Position numbers and translations under genes: made by a program
Shown: piece by piece, positions 6,913-11,333 of the stretch
How the letters are laid out: the number at the start of each line of letters is the position of its first letter
Numbering within the stretch: position 1 is the stretch's first letter
Notes under the pieces: model-generated
Told to the model about the DNA's origin: nothing
What the model saw: only the letters and a program-made list of their open reading frames with translations
Databases searched by the model: none
DNA from: Candidatus Fraserbacteria bacterium RBG_16_55_9
Lineage (GTDB): Bacteria; Bipolaricaulota; Bipolaricaulia; RBG-16-55-9
Assembly (NCBI GenBank): GCA_001778455.1
Contig: MFGX01000006.1
Span: 10,772 to 22,104, forward strand
Reading direction: 5' to 3'
DNA: 11,333 nucleotides

Positions 6913-7299
6913 ATGACACGACGAGACCTTCTGAAGACCTTCGGACTCTTTAGCGGAAGCGTGCTCCTCAGTGGAGCGCTCAGCGGATGCGAGCTCTTGC
7001 AGGGCTTGTACGGCCAGGACGGGAATGGAAATCCTCCACCCATTGAAACTCAAACTGTAGAGATCATCAACTTCGACTTTCGCCCCTCTTTGATTCGGGT
7101 GAAGAAGGGAGCGAAAGTGATGTGGGTGCAGAAGGACAGTGCTCCTCACACGGTCACCAGTACCAATCCTGCAGGGCTCTTCGACTCCGGAACTCTCTCT
7201 AAGAACCAGCAATTCTCATTCACGTTTAGCACTCCCGGCACCTTCGAATATCAGTGCGCCATCCATCCGTCTATGAGAGGCAAAGTGATCGTGGAGTGA
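6913..7299 (+). CDS. Type I copper (cupredoxin) lipoprotein
   Basis: This is a plastocyanin/amicyanin-like blue copper protein, a one-electron carrier on the outer face of the membrane. The 128 residues begin TRRDLLKTFG, a twin-arginine motif (R3, R4), then a hydrophobic stretch and a lipobox LSGC with C26 as the lipidated cysteine. A Pro-rich linker precedes the cupredoxin domain (about 47-128). The copper ligands are H79 (APHTVTS), C115, H118 and M121 (in YQCAIHPSM). ATG 6913 is chosen over the in-frame ATG 6826 because GAGGAG lies 8 nt upstream and the signal peptide begins there. A weak promoter (TTGATT 6853, GATACT 6874, 15 bp apart) is possible. The gene overlaps the following protease by 4 nt, so the two are probably co-expressed. 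Confidence 0.9.
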   Translation: MTRRDLLKTFGLFSGSVLLSGALSGCELLQGLYGQDGNGNPPPIETQTVEIINFDFRPSLIRVKKGAKVMWVQKDSAPHTVTSTNPAGLFDSGTLSKNQQFSFTFSTPGTFEYQCAIHPSMRGKVIVE

Positions 7300-8474
7300 G
7301 GCTATTGGATCGCATTCGAGCAAACCTTGCCGTCCGCAACGCACTGCGTCTCGGGAAGGTTTTTCACATCGAGATCGGTCTCGATTATTCTTGGTTCATC
7401 GTCTTCGCGCTGGTCACCTGGACGCTCTCCGCCAACTACTTTCCAGATATCTATCCATCCTGGCCCAGATTCTATCCCTCCTTGGGTGAAGGGATCTATT
7501 GGATCGTAGGCCTTGTCACCAGCCTGCTCTTCTTTGCTTCGGTGTTGGCTCACGAGTTAGGGCACAGTGTTGTGGCCCTCCGAACGGGCCTTCCGGTTCA
7601 GAGCATCACGCTCTTCATCTTCGGAGGCGTGGCCCGAATCGGGCGCGAGCCCACGCGGCCCCGCCAAGAGTTACTCATTGCCATAGCCGGTCCGGCAGTA
7701 AGCGCCTTGTTGGGGCTCCTTTTCTGGGCACTGTCCGCGAGCTGGCCGAATCCAAGGTCTCCATTGGCCGCGCTCTCTGAGTGGCTAAGCTATACCAACT
7801 TTGCCCTCGCGCTCTTCAATCTCATCCCCGGTTTCCCACTGGATGGAGGCCGAGTGCTTCGCGCGATCTTGTGGAGCATTGGAGGCAATCTCGTCCGAGC
7901 CACGAGGATCGCTTCTTGGATCGGCCGTGGAGTGGCTTACCTGTTCATCTTAGGAGGTCTCTTGCTGGCCCTACTGGATGGCGATTGGCTGAGCGGAATC
8001 TGGCTGGCGTTCATCGGCTGGTTCCTCGACAATGCGGCCTCCATGAGCTACCAGCAATTGGCGCTCCGCGAGATGCTAAGCAGCCGCGTGACTCGCGAGG
8101 TACTTCAAAGCGATCTCCCTCAGGTCCGCCGTGACCTCACCTTGGATCGCTTCATCCAAGAAGTCCTCCTCAAGACAGGACGCCGCTCTTTCCCCGTAAT
8201 GGATAATGGGCGGCCGCTGGGAATCATCTCCCTTCATCATGTGAAGACGATCCCGAAAGCCTCCTGGGCAACCACAACCGTGGAAGCGGCGATGACCCCG
8301 CTGGAGCGCACGATCCAAGTAGGCCCGGAGGATACGCTAGCAAGGGTACTTGAGCAGATGACTGTGGATGGAATCAATCAAGTGTTGGTCATCCAAGATG
8401 AAAAACTCCTGGGGCTGATCTCCAGGGAGCAGTTATTGAGCTTTATCCAGACCCGAGCGGAACTAGGGATGTAA
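7296..8474 (+). CDS. Site-2-protease-like membrane zinc metalloprotease with two CBS domains
   Basis: Members of the M50 family cut transmembrane segments of signalling proteins inside the membrane. The 392 residues show an N-terminal YSWFIVFALVTW membrane segment, HELGH (H86, E87, H90) in a hydrophobic helix, FIFGGVARI, the second zinc-site motif NLIPGFPLDGGR (D183), further membrane segments to about 245, then two CBS modules (about 265-320 and 330-385) in the cytoplasm. CBS modules in this subfamily are thought to bind nucleotides and gate activity. GTG 7296 overlaps the cupredoxin stop as GTGA. TTG 7305, with GGAG 8 nt upstream, is a fair alternative; the frame reaches upstream to 7254 through cupredoxin sequence. 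The substrate is unknown; neither a sigma factor nor an anti-sigma factor is adjacent. Confidence 0.92.
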   Translation: MRLLDRIRANLAVRNALRLGKVFHIEIGLDYSWFIVFALVTWTLSANYFPDIYPSWPRFYPSLGEGIYWIVGLVTSLLFFASVLAHELGHSVVALRTGLPVQSITLFIFGGVARIGREPTRPRQELLIAIAGPAVSALLGLLFWALSASWPNPRSPLAALSEWLSYTNFALALFNLIPGFPLDGGRVLRAILWSIGGNLVRATRIASWIGRGVAYLFILGGLLLALLDGDWLSGIWLAFIGWFLDNAASMSYQQLALREMLSSRVTREVLQSDLPQVRRDLTLDRFIQEVLLKTGRRSFPVMDNGRPLGIISLHHVKTIPKASWATTTVEAAMTPLERTIQVGPEDTLARVLEQMTVDGINQVLVIQDEKLLGLISREQLLSFIQTRAELGM

Positions 8475-8479
8475 ATCTC

Positions 8480-9241
8480 TCAGTGCTTGAGGTGATAGCC
8501 CCGCCAAAAGAGAGCAATGGAGGCAAGCAGCAGCCCAACGCCGAGCATCGCGGTGATCCCTAACCCCACGAACGGATCGGTATCCGCAATGCCCAGCAGA
8601 CTATAGCGAAACCCACCTGTGATGTACGTGAACGGGTTGATCTGAGTGAGCACTTCCAGAATGGGGACCCCACGAATCATCTCTAGAGAATAGAAGACAC
8701 CGCCCAACATCACCAGAGGGTCGAGCAAGAAGATGGACACAGCGTTCACGCCGTCCCAGCCCTTGGTCCAGAGCCCGACAATGCAGCCGAAGCTGGCAAA
8801 TGCCAATGAGACCAACACCAGATAGAGCGCCATGAGCCCCGGATGAGCGAGCGGAAGGCTCGTAAACGCAAAGGCCGCTCCCAAGACGATCAGACCCACA
8901 ATCATCCCGCGACACATGCCCGCTAAGATGGTCGCCACCGCCATTTGAGAGTACGAGAGCGGACTCGCCAGAAAGTCGGCGATGTTCCCCTGCCATCGAG
9001 ACTGAAACACACTGTAGGCCGGGTTATAGAAGGAGTTCATAATGACAGACATCATCATGACGCCGGGCAGCATGAATTGAATGTATGGGAACTCTCCCAC
9101 GGCTCCCAAGCGCGATCCCAGCGCCAGGCCGAAGACGAAGATGAAGAGAATCGTCGAGATGATGGGAGGCGCGATCGTATCCAGAGAGCCTTTGAGATAG
9201 CGAACCATCTCGCGCTTCCAGAGCGTGTAAAAGCCGATCAT
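8480..9241 (-). CDS. ABC-2 type transporter permease
   Basis: This is the membrane subunit of an ABC exporter (ABC-2 family, like drug or polysaccharide exporters of the DrrB/NodJ kind). The 253 residues contain six likely membrane segments at about 22-42, 56-78, 101-126, 137-158, 166-186 and 226-246, with the conserved FYNPAYSVFQ region before segment 3 and INPFTYITGGFR before the last. An amphipathic N-terminal segment (FYTLWKREMVRYLKG) fits the coupling helix region. The ATG overlaps the stop of the ATPase gene (ATGA), so both are translated together. The 3' end is only 5 bp from the end of the convergent protease gene. The substrate cannot be inferred. Confidence 0.92.
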   Translation of the reverse strand: MIGFYTLWKREMVRYLKGSLDTIAPPIISTILFIFVFGLALGSRLGAVGEFPYIQFMLPGVMMMSVIMNSFYNPAYSVFQSRWQGNIADFLASPLSYSQMAVATILAGMCRGMIVGLIVLGAAFAFTSLPLAHPGLMALYLVLVSLAFASFGCIVGLWTKGWDGVNAVSIFLLDPLVMLGGVFYSLEMIRGVPILEVLTQINPFTYITGGFRYSLLGIADTDPFVGLGITAMLGVGLLLASIALFWRGYHLKH

Positions 9242-10167
9242 TTTCTGAATCCTTGGGTGATCTCTAGGAAGACGTCTTCCAGGCGAGCGCGCTCGGCATG
9301 AATGGCACTGATCTTGACACCCTCTCGCGCCAGTGCATTTAACACTTCCAGGACGTGCTCATCTTCCAGTGTACCTGCCAGGCGCAACTTCCCGTTCTCC
9401 ACAGTGTAGTTTAGCCCAGGCAACTTGAGATCCCGGGGGGCGGAGGAGGCCAGCTCGATTTCAACAAAGTCACGGTGAGAGCTCCGTGTCAACTCGGCAG
9501 GCGGCCCCACAGCCAATAATTCACCGCGGTCTAGGATGGCTACACGCTCGCAGAGCCGTTCGGCCTCTTCCAGATAGTGAGTGGTAAGAAGAATCGTCTT
9601 GCCTTGAGCGTTCAATTCACTCATCAACTGCCAGATCTGGCGACGCAGCGCCACATCAGCCCCCGCCGTGGGCTCATCTAGAATGAGAATCTCAGGATTG
9701 TGGATGAGCGCCTTTGCCAGGAGGAGTCTCCGCTTCATGCCTCCAGAAAGCTCGCTCACTTTCGCGCTGCGCTTCTCCCCCAGGTCAAAGCGTTCCAGCA
9801 ATTCATCGGCGCGTCGCCCGGCCTCTCGGGCCGGAATCCCAAAGTAGCCCGCGTTATACACTAGAATCTCGCGCACGCTGAGAAACCAGCTGTCGAGCAC
9901 CTCTTCCTGAGGCATGACTCCTACCATGCGGTGCACGCGGCGGTAGTCCCGCACAGCGTCAAGGCCGTTCACGATGACTTGTCCAGATGTGGGTTTCACC
10001 AAGCCTGCGATCACTTGGATGCTCGTCGTCTTGCCCGCACCGTTGGGCCCCAAAAGGCCGAAGAACTCTCCCTGCTGGATATCGAGCGTGAGGTCTTTGA
10101 CTGCCAGCACGTTGGGGTAGACCTTATGTAGATGCTGAAATGAGATCGCGATTCGTTCAGCCTTCAA
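9238..10167 (-). CDS. ABC transporter ATP-binding protein
   Basis: This ATPase powers the adjacent ABC-2 permease. From the proposed TTG start the 309 residues show Walker A GPNGAGKTT (40-48), Q-loop VMPQEE (Q87), signature LSGGMKRR (140-147), Walker B LILDEP with E165, and the switch histidine in TTHYLEEAE (H197). A C-terminal extension (about 230-309) is typical of DrrA-like exporters. The frame is open to an ATG at 10248, but the extra 27 residues are unlike the family and would overlap the upstream gene by 92 nt. TTG 10167 lies 9 nt after GGGAG and begins the conserved LKAERIAISFQHL. It still overlaps the upstream gene by 11 nt, implying translational coupling. Confidence 0.93.
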   Translation of the reverse strand: MKAERIAISFQHLHKVYPNVLAVKDLTLDIQQGEFFGLLGPNGAGKTTSIQVIAGLVKPTSGQVIVNGLDAVRDYRRVHRMVGVMPQEEVLDSWFLSVREILVYNAGYFGIPAREAGRRADELLERFDLGEKRSAKVSELSGGMKRRLLLAKALIHNPEILILDEPTAGADVALRRQIWQLMSELNAQGKTILLTTHYLEEAERLCERVAILDRGELLAVGPPAELTRSSHRDFVEIELASSAPRDLKLPGLNYTVENGKLRLAGTLEDEHVLEVLNALAREGVKISAIHAERARLEDVFLEITQGFRK

Positions 10168-10495
10168 GCAACTCTTCTCCCATCTCGATCGCCGCTTCGA
10201 GGGTGATGCGATATGCCCTTCCCAGCATTTCTTCATCGGCAGTGACAAAGCCGGAATGGCCCTCGCTCAGCATGCGTAATGATTTATAGAATGCCCGCAG
10301 CATTTCAACAACTCCACGATCCATTCTCTGAAGAGTCTTGGCGTTCAGGGTTTCATATGCTTGAAAGCAGTAGCCCTCTGCAAAAGAAGCATCCTCGGAG
10401 TTGGGCGTATTCAGCACCGTCAGATCTCGGCGCAAGCGCTCCAGATTCTGCCTCACTTCTTCGAGTAGAGAAACGGGAAACTTCTTCGAAGTCAT
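10157..10495 (-). CDS. Small helical protein of unknown function, first gene of the ABC operon
   Basis: The 112 residues (MTSKKFPVSL...) are almost all predicted helix, charged and soluble, with no signal peptide or membrane segment. LLEEVRQNLERLRRDL (10-25) could form a coiled coil, and the C-terminus is acidic (EMGEELLEG). I do not recognise the family. The start at 10495 is preceded by GGGTG, 9 nt away; in-frame ATGs at 10516 and 10582 lie at or upstream of the promoter's -10 and are unlikely. It overlaps the ABC ATPase by 11 nt, so it is probably co-translated with it. A regulatory or accessory role for the exporter is possible, but nothing in the sequence proves it. Confidence 0.7.
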   Translation of the reverse strand: MTSKKFPVSLLEEVRQNLERLRRDLTVLNTPNSEDASFAEGYCFQAYETLNAKTLQRMDRGVVEMLRAFYKSLRMLSEGHSGFVTADEEMLGRAYRITLEAAIEMGEELLEG

Positions 10496-10501
10496 GATTG
10501 A

Positions 10502-10530
10502 TTGCACCCAGATCATTGTAGCAAGATAAT
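10502..10530 (+). promoter_or_regulatory. Promoter for the ArfB-like gene, implying a leaderless mRNA
   Basis: TTGCAC (10502-10507) and GATAAT (10525-10530) are 17 bp apart. The ATG at 10539 lies 8 nt after the -10, where transcription should begin, and no Shine-Dalgarno precedes it. The -35 is weak (TTG core only); the -10 matches consensus in five of six positions. Confidence 0.5.
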
Positions 10531-10543
10531 GAACCCATATGAA
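10515..10543 (-). promoter_or_regulatory. Promoter of the small protein/ABC exporter operon
   Basis: On the minus strand TTCATA (10543-10538) and TACAAT (10520-10515) are 17 bp apart. Both hexamers interlock with the plus-strand promoter, and this -35 covers the ArfB start codon. Polymerase could therefore hardly occupy both at once. The transcript would begin near 10508, giving a leader of about 13 nt. Confidence 0.5.
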
Positions 10544-10982
10544 GGATGACACTTCACTGCGCATCAATGAGGATTTGGCCATCCCGTTGAGCGAGCTGAG
10601 ATTTCAGTTCAGCAGAAGCAGCGGTCCCGGCGGCCAGAATGTCAACCGCACGTCCACTCGAGTGGAGTTGATCTTCGATGTGGCGCATTCTCCGAGTCTG
10701 AGCGAAGCACAACGAACTCAAATCTCCAAAGCCCTCGAGTCCCACATGGACAAAGAAGGCCTTCTGCATCTGGTTTCTCAGCAGACCCGCAGCCAGTGGC
10801 GCAATCGCGAGGATGTGATCCGACGATTCCAGGTGCTCGTGCAGCGGGCACTCCTGCCACGCAAGAAACGGCGGCCAACTCGACCTACCCGCGCTTCCCG
10901 AGAGCGAACACTTACCAAGAAGCGCCGGAAGGGTGAGACCAAGCGCACGCGTCGCCGGGTGCATACCGAACGCGACGAATGA
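10539..10982 (+). CDS. arfB: ArfB-like peptidyl-tRNA hydrolase (ribosome rescue)
   Basis: ArfB (YaeJ) releases ribosomes stalled at the end of truncated mRNAs by hydrolysing the peptidyl-tRNA. The 147 residues carry the class-I release-factor catalytic motif SSGPGGQNVNRTSTRVEL (GGQ at about 31-33), but no stop-codon recognition domain. A C-terminal tail packed with Arg and Lys (from about 107) is what ArfB inserts into the mRNA channel. Length and layout agree with ArfB, not with RF1/RF2. The ATG has no Shine-Dalgarno and lies 8 nt after a -10 hexamer, suggesting a leaderless message. It is divergent from the ABC operon. No terminator hairpin was found after the stop. Confidence 0.88.
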   Translation: MKDDTSLRINEDLAIPLSELRFQFSRSSGPGGQNVNRTSTRVELIFDVAHSPSLSEAQRTQISKALESHMDKEGLLHLVSQQTRSQWRNREDVIRRFQVLVQRALLPRKKRRPTRPTRASRERTLTKKRRKGETKRTRRRVHTERDE

Positions 10983-11053
10983 CGGTAATGTGATCTGTAG
11001 GACCGACTTGGGGTATCAACTGCGTATATAGTGGTTTCAGGGAGGTTTGTGAC

Positions 11054-11082
11054 AAGGGTGACTCTATAAGGGTGACTCTATA
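11054..11082 (+). repeat. Perfect 14-bp tandem duplication upstream of the last gene
   Basis: AAGGGTGACTCTAT occurs at 11054-11067 and again, exactly, at 11068-11081, with one further matching base. Each copy contains GGGTGA and a CTATA element, so the duplication multiplies possible promoter and ribosome-binding elements directly in front of the start codon. Confidence 0.85.
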
Positions 11083-11086
11083 TAGT
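11058..11086 (+). promoter_or_regulatory. Possible promoter formed across the 14-bp duplication
   Basis: GTGACT (11058-11063, in the first repeat copy) and TATAGT (11081-11086, just past the second) are 17 bp apart. If used, transcription starts near 11093 and the ATG at 11099 would be nearly leaderless. An older TATAGT at 11027-11032 has no good -35. Confidence 0.35.
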
Positions 11087-11333
11087 ATGATTACGCACAT
11101 GAGGGCAAAGATCATTTTAGGGCTTTTCGCGTTTTTCGCAGGGTATGCTCTGGCGGGCAGCGCCGACGCGAAACTCATCTTCAGTAGCGGGTTTGAGAAC
11201 GGGACTACCCAAGGTTTCTTTGAAACCATTGAGGGCTCCCCGGCCACCATCCAGGTGGTGAAAGATCCCCTGCGGTCGATTCGCTCAGGGGCCTATGCGG
11301 CCATGTTCACTCGATCTCCCGGGGCTTCCCGAG
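11087..11333 (+). CDS. Secreted protein, possibly a polysaccharide lyase (partial, 3' end outside window)
   Basis: An open frame runs to the window end. Two in-frame ATGs exist: 11087 (GGTGA 11 nt upstream in the second repeat copy) and 11099, which begins MRAKIILGLFAFFAGYALAG, a clear signal peptide with probable cleavage near AGSADA. The mature start reads KLIFSSGFENGTTQGFF and then VVKDPLRSIRSGAYAAMF. A GFE..G opening followed by a V.DP.R.G.YA.RF-like segment resembles the N-terminus of heparin-lyase-type polysaccharide lyases and related carbohydrate-binding beta-jelly rolls. That is a motif impression from about 60 residues, so the function is tentative. Confidence 0.65.
   Translation, partial: MITHMRAKIILGLFAFFAGYALAGSADAKLIFSSGFENGTTQGFFETIEGSPATIQVVKDPLRSIRSGAYAAMFTRSPGASR

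Noticed and set aside
10168..10248. N-terminal extension of the ABC ATPase from ATG 10248
   Set aside because: The 27 extra residues do not look like the family and would overlap the upstream gene by 92 nt; TTG 10167 has a good ribosome binding site.
11049..11069. Six-codon upstream frame (GTG to TAA) after GGGAGG, as a leader peptide
   Set aside because: The spacing from GGGAGG to GTG is only 3 nt and the frame is created by the repeat; there is no attenuator hairpin nearby.
10912..11250. 112-residue minus-strand frame across the end of arfB and the last gene
   Set aside because: It runs antisense to both the arfB tail and the signal peptide of the last gene, and shows no domain or ribosome binding site.
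1..11333. Defence island, CRISPR array, transposon or prophage
   Set aside because: No repeat-spacer arrays, transposases, inverted terminal repeats, integrases, toxin-antitoxin pairs or phage proteins were seen; gene content is mostly housekeeping, transport and secretion.

Overview
The window looks like an ordinary chromosomal segment from a deep-branching, probably thermophilic or anaerobic bacterium. The clues are moderately high GC, frequent AGA codons, tightly overlapping genes, a split transketolase, a compact MipB/TalC-type transaldolase, and a secreted PKD/fibronectin protein ending in a degenerate sorting-like tail. Candidate phylum Bipolaricaulota (Acetothermia/OP1) is my best guess from gene style; this is an inference, not a demonstrated assignment. 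I see no rRNA, tRNA, CRISPR array, insertion sequence, phage gene or clear horizontally acquired island.

Region 1 (1-76, minus): the 5' end of a membrane-anchored or secreted protein, transcribed divergently from the next operon. Region 2 (233-5047, plus): a compact operon with tatD (metal-dependent DNase), nfo (endonuclease IV), a transaldolase, the N- and C-terminal halves of a transketolase, and a broken HAD-family hydrolase. Most junctions are ATGA or GTGA stop/start overlaps. It joins base-excision repair of DNA to the non-oxidative pentose phosphate pathway, which supplies ribose 5-phosphate for nucleotides. The exception among the junctions is transaldolase/transketolase-N, where six stop codons are spaced exactly 4 nt apart in front of an ATG with no Shine-Dalgarno. 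The HAD gene has lost its middle third: its C-terminus is still readable in another frame, ending at 5047.

Region 3 (5047-6845): a strong hairpin separates the operon from a convergent 551-residue secreted protein (signal peptide, PKD domain, FN3 domain, uncharacterised central region, sorting-like C-terminus), which has its own near-consensus sigma-70 promoter. Region 4 (6913-8474, plus): a type I copper protein with a Tat-like and lipoprotein signal, overlapping a site-2-protease-like zinc metalloprotease with two CBS domains. Region 5 (8480-10495, minus): a three-gene operon with a small helical protein of unknown function, an ABC ATPase and an ABC-2 permease; it meets the protease gene tail to tail with only 5 bp between stop codons.

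Region 6 (10539-11333, plus): an ArfB-like ribosome-rescue hydrolase, transcribed divergently from region 5 through interlocked promoters and apparently leaderless, followed by the start of a secreted protein that may be a polysaccharide lyase, preceded by a 14-bp tandem duplication in its promoter region. I found no obviously new multi-gene system. The best leads are the stop-codon array, the decayed HAD gene, the divergent active-site residues of the split transketolase, the uncharacterised core of the PKD protein, and the cluster of apparently leaderless genes.
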